Part shown: piece after piece, positions 18,187 through 27,866 of the stretch
Layout: each line of letters opens with the position of its first letter
How positions within the stretch are numbered: position 1 is the first letter of the stretch
Assembly: GCA_027488865.1 (NCBI GenBank)
Contig: JAIYAU010000010.1
Location: 1-64,000, forward strand
Length of the DNA stretch: 64,000 nt
Source: Cytophagaceae bacterium
GTDB lineage: Bacteria; Bacteroidota; Bacteroidia; Cytophagales; UBA9547
Reading direction: 5' to 3'
Program-made: the position numbers and the translations under genes
Notes under the pieces: model-generated
Told to the model about the DNA's origin: nothing
What the model saw: only the letters and a program-made list of their open reading frames with translations
Databases searched by the model: none

Positions 18187-18308
18187 AACTCTTAAAACTA
18201 CAAAGAGACATTGCCTTAATTAGTACTCAGGCTAAATACGGAAAATAACCTTTAAGATAAATTAACCTTATAATTCCGAACACATTAATAAAAAGCGATT
18301 AATTTTTA

Positions 18309-18316
18309 TATTTTTG
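18309..18316 (+). promoter_or_regulatory. -7 element TATTTTTG abutting the porin GTG
   Basis: Exact match to the Bacteroidota -7 consensus TAnnTTTG. The GTG start codon of the porin is only four bases downstream, so transcription would begin at or next to the start codon. No TTG is visible at the expected -33 distance, which weakens the call. Confidence 0.4.
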
Positions 18317-18320
18317 TCGT

Positions 18321-20270
18321 GTGAATAGGATTACACTTTTAATACTTGGTTTTTGCGCATTAAATAATCTTCTTTATGCACAAATTCTCAACGACTCGGT
18401 CTCTGTGTATGGAATCAAGAGTACAAGCTATTTTTATGAAGAAGATTATTCATATTTTGGCAATAAAAAAAGATCTTTAGACTCTTCTATTTCTTCCATC
18501 AACCAATACAACCGTCAGTTTATCAATAATGGCCTCTATCAAAATCTTGGCGTTTTTGGAACTGCCAGCAAGTCCATTTTGCCGTCCTTCTCACAAACTG
18601 TCGGCCTTGAAACTGGAATAAATAGCTATGACATTTATGCACAAAATCCAACTAGAATCAAATATTATGATTCACATTCACCCTACACAAATCTAGACTA
18701 TTTTCAAGGGACAACAGGCGAAAATTATTTAAAAGGCAATGTAAATAGGCCGATTAGCAAAAATGCTAATATTGGTTTATCGGTTGGTAGGTTCACTTCT
18801 CGTAAAATTATTGGCACCACTGGCAATAAACTCCTCGACCGATTAGCCGACAATTATGAAGTTATTTTATATGGCGCAGCCAAAACAAAAAATGATCGTT
18901 ATCGCGTACTGTTTAATCTCTATTCTTTTAAACATTTTGTAAATGAAAATGGCGGACTAAAAAATGTACTTACTAAGGGTAATCTAAACGGTGACTCGTT
19001 GTTAGAATCTTACCCAACGGACAATGTGTTTTGGGAAAATATTGAAGCACGAACTTTCGACGCTAGAAGAAATGTGCGCATTTATCATGATATAAAGTTT
19101 GATTCTTTGGCAAAAATTGGCCTCTTTCATACGTTTGAATGGAAAGAACGAGAAAACATGTTTTATAATGAGGCCATAAATTTACCCTCTAGTACCGACC
19201 CGAACCAACTCCTTACCAATGCTTATTATAGTACCAAAAGAACTGATAACCATTATTTTTATCGAGGTGTAGAAAACAAGCTGGGTATTCAAGGTACCAA
19301 TAAACTTATTGATTATCAGTTTTTCTATAAACACCGAAATTATAATTTAAAGCAGTTGTCTGAGCAAGATACCTCCAAAAACTCTAGCTATAAACTTGGC
19401 CATCTTAAGGCTGCTGATCAATTTATGGGTGGTCAACTGAGGTTTAAATGGAATGATAAACTTTACCTTCAAGCAAAGTCAGAAATAATGCTTAATTTTT
19501 CAAACAACAGCATTGGCTCAGTTAAAGATTTACAAGTAAAAAATGCCTACTTATATGAGGTTACTGTTAATCATGTTCTTGGTAAAATCGGTTTTAGAAA
19601 AACATCTACACCACCCACTATTATGCAAACCTACATGAATAACAACAACTTTAGATGGACCAATAATGTAAAGGACACACTTATAAACACTACAACCTAT
19701 TTCGGTCAAGTTGCCAAAAATATAACACGACATAGAGTAGCCCTTTCTATTGATTATAACAAAATTGCTAATTATCGTTATTTTGATTCCAATGCTTTAC
19801 CATCTACAGCACAAACCGATGTGGAAATAGTTACTATAAATGGTTTTTATGGAATTAGATTATGGCGCATTTATCTTGACAATCAAGTGATTTATACCAA
19901 TGTTATGAAAGGAGAAGATTATTATAGAGCACCAAAAATCTATAACAACTCAAAATTGTATTATCAAGCTAAACTGTTTGACAAGGTACTACTTTTAAAT
20001 GTAGGTGTTGAAATGAGGCGATTTTCTGCATACAAAGCTGATGCCTACATGCCTGTAACACAACAATTTTACCTTCAAAATGCCATAGAAGCACAAGGAA
20101 AGCCTATTTTTGATTTCTTTCTAACTGGTAAAATAAAGGAGTGTGTGCTTTGGTTTAAAATGCAAAACATTTATAGCGAAACTATTGGCAATAAGTATTT
20201 TGTTACGCCAAATTATCCTGGCATGAGAACAAGCTTTATTTTTGGAGTGAATTGGACTCTTTTCAATTAA
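18321..20270 (+). CDS. Putative porin / outer-membrane beta-barrel (Porin_10 type)
   Basis: A 649-residue exported protein starting at GTG: signal peptide MNRITLLILGFCALNNLLYAQ. The body alternates polar and aromatic residues, with many short strands such as YFQGTTGENYLKGNVNRPISKNANIGLSVGRFTSR and a final aromatic strand (SFIFGVNWTLFN), the C-terminal phenylalanine-rich end expected of an outer-membrane barrel. The layout corresponds to the large Bacteroidota putative-porin family. Solute specificity is unknown. Monocistronic. Confidence 0.8.
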   Translation: MNRITLLILGFCALNNLLYAQILNDSVSVYGIKSTSYFYEEDYSYFGNKKRSLDSSISSINQYNRQFINNGLYQNLGVFGTASKSILPSFSQTVGLETGINSYDIYAQNPTRIKYYDSHSPYTNLDYFQGTTGENYLKGNVNRPISKNANIGLSVGRFTSRKIIGTTGNKLLDRLADNYEVILYGAAKTKNDRYRVLFNLYSFKHFVNENGGLKNVLTKGNLNGDSLLESYPTDNVFWENIEARTFDARRNVRIYHDIKFDSLAKIGLFHTFEWKERENMFYNEAINLPSSTDPNQLLTNAYYSTKRTDNHYFYRGVENKLGIQGTNKLIDYQFFYKHRNYNLKQLSEQDTSKNSSYKLGHLKAADQFMGGQLRFKWNDKLYLQAKSEIMLNFSNNSIGSVKDLQVKNAYLYEVTVNHVLGKIGFRKTSTPPTIMQTYMNNNNFRWTNNVKDTLINTTTYFGQVAKNITRHRVALSIDYNKIANYRYFDSNALPSTAQTDVEIVTINGFYGIRLWRIYLDNQVIYTNVMKGEDYYRAPKIYNNSKLYYQAKLFDKVLLLNVGVEMRRFSAYKADAYMPVTQQFYLQNAIEAQGKPIFDFFLTGKIKECVLWFKMQNIYSETIGNKYFVTPNYPGMRTSFIFGVNWTLFN

Positions 20271-20283
20271 AAATTTACTTTTG
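20252..20283 (+). promoter_or_regulatory. Promoter of the DUF4337 gene
   Basis: TTG at 20252-20254, a 21-base spacer and TACTTTTG at 20276-20283, matching the Bacteroidota -33/-7 pattern. The -33 lies within the last codons of the porin gene. The leader would be about 55 bases. Confidence 0.55.
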
Positions 20284-20342
20284 TGATTGCACTTTTTTTA
20301 AATTAATTTAAATTGTATTAACAAAAACTAAACTATTATCCA

Positions 20343-20978
20343 ATGAGTGAAGAAAATTTAACCACCGAGAATAAATCAAATAAATTTGAATTGGTAATTG
20401 CACTTACCATCACCTTCTTTGCGGCGGTTTCTGCTATTAATGGTCTCTATGGAGGCAAGTTTGGTGACGATGAAATGATTGCACACAACAAAGAAAATCA
20501 AATGTCGGTATGGTATCAAGCTAAAAGTACCAAACAAATTTTAGCCGAAAACCAGCGTGATATGCTTAAAGGTCTTATTACATCTAAAGTAGTTTCCGAT
20601 GAACACCGCGCTGCCGTTGATTCGCTAGTAATAGGTTTGGACAATGAAATAGTTCGTTACAAAAAAGAAAAAAAAGAGATCTTGTTAGGGTCTAATGCCG
20701 TAGGTGAAAAAAATTGGGCCCAAGACGTAGATGGAGAATTAGGTAAGGTGGTTGGTGTTAAGGACTATGAAAAGACTGCAGAAGAACTTGGACTAGCAGG
20801 CGATGATTTTGATACTGGTTCATTGTTACTCAATCTTTGTTTGGTGTTTGGCGCTGTAGCCATTATTTTACAAGAGGACAAAACAAGAAGGGTGTTTTTC
20901 TGGACGTTAGTTGCCTTCGGAGCGGCTGGTACAATATTTACAATATTGGCATATATCAAGGCTATTTCAATAGTTTAA
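20343..20978 (+). CDS. DUF4337-like membrane protein
   Basis: A 211-residue protein with one N-terminal membrane helix (residues about 17-37, FELVIALTITFFAAVSAINGLYGG), a charged helical periplasmic or cytoplasmic region (HNKENQMSVWYQAKSTKQILAENQRDML) and two C-terminal helices (LLLNLCLVFGAVAIILQED, VFFWTLVAFGAAGTIFTILAYIKAI). This helix-coil-helix-helix plan and the W-x-x-Y-Q-x-K-S-x-K block correspond to DUF4337. Function unknown. Confidence 0.75.
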   Translation: MSEENLTTENKSNKFELVIALTITFFAAVSAINGLYGGKFGDDEMIAHNKENQMSVWYQAKSTKQILAENQRDMLKGLITSKVVSDEHRAAVDSLVIGLDNEIVRYKKEKKEILLGSNAVGEKNWAQDVDGELGKVVGVKDYEKTAEELGLAGDDFDTGSLLLNLCLVFGAVAIILQEDKTRRVFFWTLVAFGAAGTIFTILAYIKAISIV

Positions 20979-21033
20979 GCTGGAAAATAGCAACAGTTAT
21001 TATTCATTGTATTGGACATTATTCCTACATGAA

Positions 21034-22125
21034 TTATTGATTTAAAACCTTATTAATTATATCCCAGTACTTGTTTTGGTTGGCTTTTACAGAGTAGTGG
21101 TCAACTACTTTAATGCGTGCATTTTGACCAATCTCTTTCCGCAGCGCGGCATTGTCTATAAGCAATTTAAGCTTTTCCAACCATTGCTCATTTGTGGTTA
21201 CTAATAAGCCGTCTTTATTATCTTCTATAACTCTAAAATTAGCCCCTACTGCAGTGGCTATTGTTGGGATTCCCAGTGACATATATTGTAATGCCTTTAG
21301 GCCGCTTTTACCCATAACCCATTCATCATCAAGAGGTAAAGGATAAAGTCCAATATCAATTCTTTGTAGTTGTTCAACCTCTTCGACCTCTTTCCAAGCT
21401 CTTGACTCAAGGTTTACTCCATCCATCTCAAAATTAGCGTCTCCAATAACCAGTAGTTTAAAGTGATGCGTTTTTTTAAGTTCTATTAATATTGGTTTCA
21501 GTAAATTTAAGTATTTGGAAGTGCTGTGGCTACCACTCCAACCCAATGTTAAGGTGGTTTTTTGCTCGTAAGTATTTTCTGGTAAATAAACATCGGTATT
21601 AATTGTAGATGATATATCCGTTGTGTTTTGATTATAATGTCTAACGTATTGATCTAAAAATGGTGTACAAGTAATTACATGATGAGCCCTTTTCATCAAA
21701 AAAACAGGTTTTAATCGGCTTTTTAATAAGAAGGTTATTCTATTAACCTCACTTTTTGGTTTTAAGAATACCAAATCATCTATATCATAAATAATTCGTT
21801 TACTCAACGTACAATAAAGCCATTCAAATAAGGTGCTGCCAAAAGGAGTTACATTAAGAAAAATATAACTTAGGTCGTATCTTCTTAAGGTAAAAAGCAA
21901 GGCTATACGATTATAATATCCCAAAAGGGTGAATAGTATTTTCTGAACCAAAAAACCTTTTTTGTAAATAATTTTTTGAAAAGATACACTGATAAAAGGT
22001 TTAACCACCACCTCCATATTGTTATTTCTCCAATGTTCAAAATACTGTTCGTACTTTAGCCTTTGTCCCGGTGCAAATCCTTCTGGATTAGGACAAATAA
22101 TAAGAATTTTCTTCTTAGTTGACAT
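21034..22125 (-). CDS. GT-B glycosyltransferase (family 4-like)
   Basis: A 363-residue cytosolic transferase. The C-terminal donor domain shows TLGWSGSHSTSKYLNLLKPILIEL, then IDIGLYPLPLDDEWVMGKSGLKALQYMSLGIPTIATAVGANFRVIEDNKDGLLV, the region containing the K...E-like nucleotide-sugar binding loop of GT4 enzymes, here with K-S-G-L-K-A-L-Q in place of the usual E-x7-E. The N-terminus (ILIICPNPEGFAPGQRLKYEQYFEHW) matches fast-fold transferases of surface polysaccharide clusters. Starts 6 bp after the preceding glycosyltransferase and is the last gene of the long leftward unit. Confidence 0.85.
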   Translation of the reverse strand: MSTKKKILIICPNPEGFAPGQRLKYEQYFEHWRNNNMEVVVKPFISVSFQKIIYKKGFLVQKILFTLLGYYNRIALLFTLRRYDLSYIFLNVTPFGSTLFEWLYCTLSKRIIYDIDDLVFLKPKSEVNRITFLLKSRLKPVFLMKRAHHVITCTPFLDQYVRHYNQNTTDISSTINTDVYLPENTYEQKTTLTLGWSGSHSTSKYLNLLKPILIELKKTHHFKLLVIGDANFEMDGVNLESRAWKEVEEVEQLQRIDIGLYPLPLDDEWVMGKSGLKALQYMSLGIPTIATAVGANFRVIEDNKDGLLVTTNEQWLEKLKLLIDNAALRKEIGQNARIKVVDHYSVKANQNKYWDIINKVLNQ

Positions 22126-22131
22126 GGTTGG

Positions 22132-23367
22132 TTAACCTTGTTTATTAATAAATTGATAAACCTGATGATACAATGCTACACCTTTTTCGAGCGAAAAGTA
22201 TTCAAAAGCTCCATTTACGATATTCAACCTATCTAAGCTGCCCAAATCATCCAATTGATTAATACACGAGGCATAGCTTTCAATGTCGAAGGATGGTATT
22301 AATAATCCTGAGCGATACTTATTCACAATATAGTCGGAATCGCCTACACCACTATTGCAGATAATGGGTATTCCCATACTCATAAGTTCTCCTTGTTTGG
22401 TAGGAGAAGAGGCCATTTTAGAATAGCTCGGGCGAATAAAAAAAATTGAAAAATCTGCCATGGCTAAAAGTGTAGGGAGTTCTTCACGCTTAGCAACAAA
22501 TATTCTTAAATCCTGTTCTTTAATGTTTTTAGCAACTGCTTTTGTTTTTATCAATGAGGGTTCGTCTGGTGTAATAAACACAAACTTGGCATTAGGCCGC
22601 GATTTTTTAAGTTCGATAAAAAAATCAAGCATTTCATCTAACATATACCAAGTTCCTATAGAACCCAAATACACCAGAATAGGTGAAGCCTCTTCCAATC
22701 CTAACCTTTTTTTGTGAGTAGCCACCTCAACAGTGTTGACATTTGAGGTGGAGAAAAGACTCGTATCAGCACAACACGGAATCACCTTAATTTTTGAGGA
22801 CAAATCCTTGATGTGAGGATGAAGCCTGAGCATTTCATCTTTAGCTTTAGTTGTGAGGCTTATTATAGCATCTGAGTATTCTAAGAATTGGATTTCTTTA
22901 TTTTTAAAAAATTTATAAACACTTTTGTATATGGGTTTATCAAGATTCCACAAGTTACCATCTACCCTTTCTTCTGGCCAGAAACCGCGCATATCGAATA
23001 GAAAGGAAATTCTCTCCTTCCTTTTAAGCCAAAGACCAACCAATGATGAAATGTAACTTCTACAATGAACCACATTAAAACCTAGCTTTCTATGAAGCTT
23101 TTTAGCTTTTAACCACATTCGGTATATGTCGTACAATGTAGAAAAAACTGGAGGGCGTTTAGTATAGCTAATAGGGTGCCAGGTAATATTATGTTGTTGT
23201 AATACCGATTCGATATGAGCTTTTCGGTTTACAAAACGGTGTTCTTTTTCGAAACTAATAAGATGAAATTGATGCCCTAAAGCGGAAAGGCCAACCAAAT
23301 AAGGAATAACCTGTGACTGACCCAATGGGTCGGTCATGCCATCATAAGAAATATAAAGAACCTTCAA
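22132..23367 (-). CDS. GT4-like glycosyltransferase
   Basis: A 411-residue GT-B enzyme. N-terminal acceptor domain begins MKVLYISYDGMTDPLGQSQVIPYLVGLSALGHQFHLISFEK; the C-terminal domain has ASPILVYLGSIGTWYMLDEMLDFFIELKK and DFSIFFIRPSYSKMASSPTKQGELMSMGIPIICNSGVGDSDYIV, where S-P-T-K-Q-G-E-L-M-S-M-G-I-P is the sugar-nucleotide site. Probably adds sugars to a surface glycan or lipid. It is 27 bp downstream of the ABC ATPase gene, so it may share its transcript although a functional link is unproven. Confidence 0.87.
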   Translation of the reverse strand: MKVLYISYDGMTDPLGQSQVIPYLVGLSALGHQFHLISFEKEHRFVNRKAHIESVLQQHNITWHPISYTKRPPVFSTLYDIYRMWLKAKKLHRKLGFNVVHCRSYISSLVGLWLKRKERISFLFDMRGFWPEERVDGNLWNLDKPIYKSVYKFFKNKEIQFLEYSDAIISLTTKAKDEMLRLHPHIKDLSSKIKVIPCCADTSLFSTSNVNTVEVATHKKRLGLEEASPILVYLGSIGTWYMLDEMLDFFIELKKSRPNAKFVFITPDEPSLIKTKAVAKNIKEQDLRIFVAKREELPTLLAMADFSIFFIRPSYSKMASSPTKQGELMSMGIPIICNSGVGDSDYIVNKYRSGLLIPSFDIESYASCINQLDDLGSLDRLNIVNGAFEYFSLEKGVALYHQVYQFINKQG

Positions 23368-23394
23368 GCTTAAACCAAATCAAACCTTAGTATA

Positions 23395-24204
23395 CTATAT
23401 TTTAAACTTTATTTGTGCAACAAGTTCCTGAAAATGTGCACTTTGCCTAATGTCCCTATCCCAAGCAAAACCAAGTTGAATAAGATCAATCGTTTCTGTT
23501 ACTGTTGCTCCCGCTACTCCTTCCTTATTGGCCAAAATATAAGCAGTGTCAGAGAGTGCAAGTGCGTTTTCAATATCATGGCTCACTATAATAAGTGTAT
23601 TAAATTCATTAATAGTAGAAACTTGGATCAAAAGATCTATGACCTTGTCCACCATTAAAATATCCAAACCAGAAAAAGGCTCATCAAGAAGAATAAATTT
23701 ATTACCCGTTAACACCTGTTGGATAATACTTACCCGCTGACGTTGGCCACCCGAGAGTTGCATGGGATATTTTTTCAGGTGTTCGCTTAATCCAAATTTG
23801 GAGGCATAATCCTCAATAATTGACTTTTCTTGTTCATCAGATACCTTTTGCCCAGAAAAATCTAGTCCTATTTTCAAGTTTTGGTATATGGTGCGATGGT
23901 TAAAAAGTATATAGTTTTGAGGAATGATTCCCACCTCACCTGGCCTTACCACGTGTTGATCCTCATCGATTGTAACAGTGCCAGAGGTAGGTTTTATCAA
24001 CCCAGCAAGAATTTTAAAAAGTTGTGTTTTGCCCACACCACTCCTTCCAATAAGAGAGACAACTTGCCCCTGAGACATGTTGGGCCGTTGAATATTGTGA
24101 ATTTCAAAGTTCACATCACTTAAAATTTGTTTATCTCCGTATTTTAAACAAATGTTATCTGCCTTAAGTAAAAGCGCATCTTTAGTATAAACATGTTGAG
24201 CCAT
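23395..24204 (-). CDS. ABC transporter ATP-binding protein (NitT/TauT-like)
   Basis: A roughly 269-residue nucleotide-binding subunit. Walker A is GRSGVGKTQLFK, the signature is QLSGGQRQRVSIIQQ, Walker B is FILLDEPFSGLD, followed by an IIVSHD switch histidine. Similar to NrtC/TauB/SsuB-like ATPases. The ATG at 24204 (MAQHVYTK) is chosen because it overlaps the permease stop by one base (TAATG); an upstream start at 24243 would overlap the permease by 40 bases. Partner of the permease and of the OmpA-fused binding protein encoded upstream. Confidence 0.9.
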   Translation of the reverse strand: MAQHVYTKDALLLKADNICLKYGDKQILSDVNFEIHNIQRPNMSQGQVVSLIGRSGVGKTQLFKILAGLIKPTSGTVTIDEDQHVVRPGEVGIIPQNYILFNHRTIYQNLKIGLDFSGQKVSDEQEKSIIEDYASKFGLSEHLKKYPMQLSGGQRQRVSIIQQVLTGNKFILLDEPFSGLDILMVDKVIDLLIQVSTINEFNTLIIVSHDIENALALSDTAYILANKEGVAGATVTETIDLIQLGFAWDRDIRQSAHFQELVAQIKFKI

Positions 24205-25028
24205 TATTTCCTTAGTTGAAGTTTTGTGTAAGGGAATAACCAAAAACGCAATTGACCAAGAACATAATCAAATAAGATACCTATTAGAAAAATGATAACT
24301 AAAATCGCAAAAACCGTGCTCAAATCTAGGTATTTGTTTGATTTAATCAACATAGTACCAAGACCGCCTTCAGACATGCTATATCCTTCCACCATAGTAA
24401 TCATCATCCAGGAAATGGCAAAATTTTGGCGCATCACTTCAATTACTTGATCTAACCTTCCCACAATCACAACCTCCCACAAGGTTTGCCAATTATTCAT
24501 TCGTAGGGTTTTACATAATTCATATTCTTGCACATTAATTGTGTCAATAATTGACATTAAAGAGGTGACAAAAAATGGTACAATACCAAAAAGGAGCAAA
24601 CTTATTCTAAGTTGGCTACCATCTTGTGTAAGTAACGTGAAGAGAAAAATTAATCCTGTAAGCGTTAAATACCTACATTTAATTACAAATTTAGCGATAG
24701 GATTAAAAATAGGTATCAACGAAAGGTAGGAAACTAATACAGCAACCACCAAAGATATTCCCATTCCTTTAAAAGACAGGCCTATGCTTTTAAAAAACTC
24801 ATCGTAAAAACTTGCCTCTGTTACCAACTTAATTATGGCATCCAATACTCTTAATGGCGAAGGAATGAGCCCGTTGCCTGTTAAATGCCAAGCCAATAAT
24901 GCTATTGCTGATTCAGCAATAACGAGTATAATTAGCGTTTGTTTGCTAATACTACTCAATGGCAAAACAGAATTTTTTAGGGTTTCTTTCATTTGCTTTT
25001 GTATTAGCTTATTGAAAAATAACTCCAA
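24204..25028 (-). CDS. ABC transporter permease (NitT/TauT-like)
   Basis: A 274-residue inner-membrane permease with about six helices and the BPD_transp_1 pattern. The coupling loop region reads EYELCKTLRMNNWQTLWEVVIVGRLDQVIEVMRQNFAISWMMITMVEGYS, corresponding to the EAA motif (E-A-A-x3-G-x9-I-x-L-P) but with G replaced (R-M-N), an unusual divergence. The C-terminus TVFAILVIIFLIGILFDYVLGQLRFWLFPYTKLQLRK is typical of SsuC/TauC relatives. Starts 34 bp after the SBP/OmpA gene. Confidence 0.87.
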   Translation of the reverse strand: MELFFNKLIQKQMKETLKNSVLPLSSISKQTLIILVIAESAIALLAWHLTGNGLIPSPLRVLDAIIKLVTEASFYDEFFKSIGLSFKGMGISLVVAVLVSYLSLIPIFNPIAKFVIKCRYLTLTGLIFLFTLLTQDGSQLRISLLLFGIVPFFVTSLMSIIDTINVQEYELCKTLRMNNWQTLWEVVIVGRLDQVIEVMRQNFAISWMMITMVEGYSMSEGGLGTMLIKSNKYLDLSTVFAILVIIFLIGILFDYVLGQLRFWLFPYTKLQLRK

Positions 25029-25062
25029 GAAAACAAGGTTATCTTGGAGTTATATTAAATCA

Positions 25063-26829
25063 TTATTGTCCAAGTACGATTTGTACTCTTCTATTTTGTG
25101 CTTTACCTTCAACTGTGTTATTATCACCTACAGGTTTGGTAGCACCAAAACCTTTAGATTCTATTCTATTTGCAGGTAGTCCTTTGCTAATGAGGTAGTT
25201 TTTAACCGAAATAGCTCTCTCTTCTGAAAGTTTTTGGTTTTTGTCACTTAGACCTACATTATCTGTATGACCATATACACCCACCTTTAAGCCTTCAGCA
25301 ACTACAGCACTTTTTAATATTTCATCAAGCAAAGAATACGATTGTGACTTAATCACAGAGCTACCAGTTTCAAATTGAATTTGATAGGACTTAGATGAAA
25401 CATTGCTTGTAATATTTTCTTTGTATTCAATTTTAATTGATTCACCCGCTAATAATTCAGGATGATTAGCCACCACCGACTGTAAGAATGACTTATCAAC
25501 TACTTTAGAATATTCTGGGTAGCTCGCCATATATTCTGGATACATTTTTTTAAGAATATCCCCAAAAGTAGTATACACAATTTTGTATCTGTCTATTCCA
25601 TCTTTACCAAGACCAAATGTATTTGCAGCATCTTGTAGGTTAAAAGCCATTGAACCACCAAGTTCTACTTCTTGGCCGGTAAGATCTTTTTCTTTTACAC
25701 CATTGTAATATTTAAGCCAATAATCACCATTTTGTTCATTGTACACTTTGGCAGACTGGTCTGCAGCAAACTTTTTAGCTTCATTAAATGATCTTACCTG
25801 ATCTCCAGATTGTGCTAATGCCATAATTAAGTTTTCAAAATCCGTGCGGTGATCGTATGCAAACTTTTTAATGGTAATCGTAATATTAGGCATTTGAGAA
25901 GCATACTGTTTGGTGGAGGCTATTGTTACTAATCCTCCTTTTTGAGTTGCTACATTCACATCACCTGGAGTCCAAGTTGCCACTGCATCTACACCTACTG
26001 TAGTATCCTTGCTTATTTTTTTACCGTCTATAACCAAAGTACGTTTCTCCTTGTAGCTGGTCACATACTTATTAGGTGCATCCAAAAAGTCGTTAGCAGC
26101 TATCAAATTTATTGCCTTTGGATCAAAAGTCTTTTCATCAGGATTAACTTTTAAGCCATTATCACCAGCCCATTTAAGCAAAATGTTCATATCTCCGTCA
26201 CGCATTACACATGCTACGGTTTTTCCTAAAGCATTTTTAGGATCTACCTTCCAATCTGCAGGACCCATTACTTGGTCTTCTCCATAAGATTTACCCATGG
26301 CATAAAATGCAATTGGCTGATAATCTGGGCCAAGCGGCTCAAGTTCTTTGGCCAAGGCCGAAAAGAAAAAAGGCATTCCGTCTCCCATGAAAGAAGCAAA
26401 AACGCCTGGTGTGTTTACATCACTTTTATAACTTTGGGCAAATTTTACAATGTCGGCAAGTGTTTTATTACAATCATCTTGTCTAGTAATTTCTACTTGA
26501 AGTTTTGCTTGGTCTAATAACGACCCCTTCGTTGTTAAAGCTCCACCGTTTGCATACAAAAGCGGAAACTGAGCATTCCAAGCCATAATTTTCCACTGAA
26601 TTTTTGTACCTCCATTTACTGATGGCTCGCTTGAAGGCAATGGTAAAAATGTAGCATTTCCTTTAAGAGATGCTTCCGGGGCGTCTGGCAACATAACTTT
26701 GCCGATTTCATGTGATGCTTTTGCGTCTTGAGGGCGTTTATCCCACCAAAATACCTTGGCTGCGAATATGGCGCCTAGTACCAAAAGAATAAGAACTATT
26801 TTACCAGATGTTTTTATTTTAACTGACAT
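25063..26829 (-). CDS. ABC-type substrate-binding protein fused to an OmpA domain
   Basis: A 588-residue envelope protein. Residues about 8-28 form an uncleaved or signal-type helix (GKIVLILLVLGAIFAAKVFWW). Residues about 75-400 resemble a NitT/TauT or phosphate-type periplasmic binding protein (IQWKIMAWNAQFPLLYANGGALTTKGSLLDQAKLQVEITRQDD, then NALGKTVACVMRDGDMNILLKWAGDNG and VDAVATWTPGD). Residues about 478-588 are an OmpA C-terminal domain (IQFETGSSVIKSQSYSLLDEI, GHTDNVGLSDKNQKLSEERAISVKNYL, RIESKGFG, AQNRRVQIVLG) with the Asp and Arg that bind meso-diaminopimelate in known members. Thus the binding protein appears tethered to peptidoglycan. Co-transcribed with the permease and ATPase and two coiled-coil genes. 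Confidence 0.85.
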   Translation of the reverse strand: MSVKIKTSGKIVLILLVLGAIFAAKVFWWDKRPQDAKASHEIGKVMLPDAPEASLKGNATFLPLPSSEPSVNGGTKIQWKIMAWNAQFPLLYANGGALTTKGSLLDQAKLQVEITRQDDCNKTLADIVKFAQSYKSDVNTPGVFASFMGDGMPFFFSALAKELEPLGPDYQPIAFYAMGKSYGEDQVMGPADWKVDPKNALGKTVACVMRDGDMNILLKWAGDNGLKVNPDEKTFDPKAINLIAANDFLDAPNKYVTSYKEKRTLVIDGKKISKDTTVGVDAVATWTPGDVNVATQKGGLVTIASTKQYASQMPNITITIKKFAYDHRTDFENLIMALAQSGDQVRSFNEAKKFAADQSAKVYNEQNGDYWLKYYNGVKEKDLTGQEVELGGSMAFNLQDAANTFGLGKDGIDRYKIVYTTFGDILKKMYPEYMASYPEYSKVVDKSFLQSVVANHPELLAGESIKIEYKENITSNVSSKSYQIQFETGSSVIKSQSYSLLDEILKSAVVAEGLKVGVYGHTDNVGLSDKNQKLSEERAISVKNYLISKGLPANRIESKGFGATKPVGDNNTVEGKAQNRRVQIVLGQ

Positions 26830-26858
26830 AATTTAGAGGTTATTATTATTGAAAATTT

Positions 26859-27857
26859 TTATTGTAACAAATCGTTATAAGATGAAGTATCTACTTTTCC
26901 AATTTCCCTTATCACATTAGGGGTAGTTTGTGAAAGTTTTACTTGACTTGAAAGTTTTAATTCTTGATCAGGATTAAAGCTTTCTAGCATTTTTAATCCT
27001 TGTTGTTCTGCAGTGGCATTATCCAAATCTATAGATCGCATAAAATCAGTTGAATAGCTTATGGCCTTTTTCATATTAGCCAATTTGCCAGCTATATCTT
27101 CTTTTAAATATTCCATTGATTGTTCTACTAAAAGTTTTTTCTCAGGATCTCCTTTAAAGATTTTTAGAGCTGAACTTAATGCCTTGTTTCCCGAAGTAAC
27201 TGACTTATACAAATCCTTCTTAAGTTCTAGTTCATTTTTAGAATCTTCAATCAAATAGGCACTGTTTTTATGGATTTTAGTCAAATAATCACCTATTCTA
27301 GCTAAATTATCTCGAATAGGAGTTAATTGTTTTACGTATTCCTGTAATCTGGCAATCTGTCTTGTTGCATTACCAAGTTCTGGAAGCATGTTATTTTCTT
27401 GTGCCGCTTTCGCTTTGGCCATCAATTTATATGCTTCCTTTTCCTTTTCTTCAATCTTCATATTTATCTTTTCCTTCTGCGCGTCTACATCTACGGATTG
27501 TTGATATAACTTTTCACGCTGTTTTTCCATATCATTAATATAGTCTTCAGCTATGATAAAAGGATCTAGTTCTATCACAATTCCTATTAAACGTTTCATT
27601 AACATTTCATAAAAGTAAAAAAATGCTAAACGAAGCTTTCTGTGGGTTATGCAATATAAAAACACACCTAATGAAACAAGTGCAACGGCAAAGTTAAATG
27701 TGTTCCATACAATAGAGGTAAGAATTGGCAATACATAATAACCTACCAAAAACAATAAGCCAATACCGATTATAATTCCTGGCTTGCCGCCTGGGCGATC
27801 CCAGTATGATTTTAGTTTATCGTTGCCGTCAGAAGGGAAAATTTGTGTAGTTTCCAT
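26859..27857 (-). CDS. Membrane-anchored coiled-coil protein, unknown
   Basis: A 332-residue protein. Two close hydrophobic segments lie at about residues 28-50 (PGIIIGIGLLFLVGYYVLPIL) and 52-70 (FNFAVALVSLGVFLYCI), then a short basic hinge and, from about residue 100, a long charged helical region (EDYINDMEKQREKLYQQSVDVDAQKEKINMKIEEKEKEAYKLMAKAKAAQ..., up to about 290). The coil recalls PspA/IM30-like or stomatin-like assemblies but no PspA signature is certain. Placed between a soluble coiled-coil protein and the SBP/OmpA gene, so it likely acts at the inner membrane in the same system. Function unknown. Confidence 0.75.
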   Translation of the reverse strand: METTQIFPSDGNDKLKSYWDRPGGKPGIIIGIGLLFLVGYYVLPILTSIVWNTFNFAVALVSLGVFLYCITHRKLRLAFFYFYEMLMKRLIGIVIELDPFIIAEDYINDMEKQREKLYQQSVDVDAQKEKINMKIEEKEKEAYKLMAKAKAAQENNMLPELGNATRQIARLQEYVKQLTPIRDNLARIGDYLTKIHKNSAYLIEDSKNELELKKDLYKSVTSGNKALSSALKIFKGDPEKKLLVEQSMEYLKEDIAGKLANMKKAISYSTDFMRSIDLDNATAEQQGLKMLESFNPDQELKLSSQVKLSQTTPNVIREIGKVDTSSYNDLLQ

Positions 27858-27866
27858 AGGGTAAAA

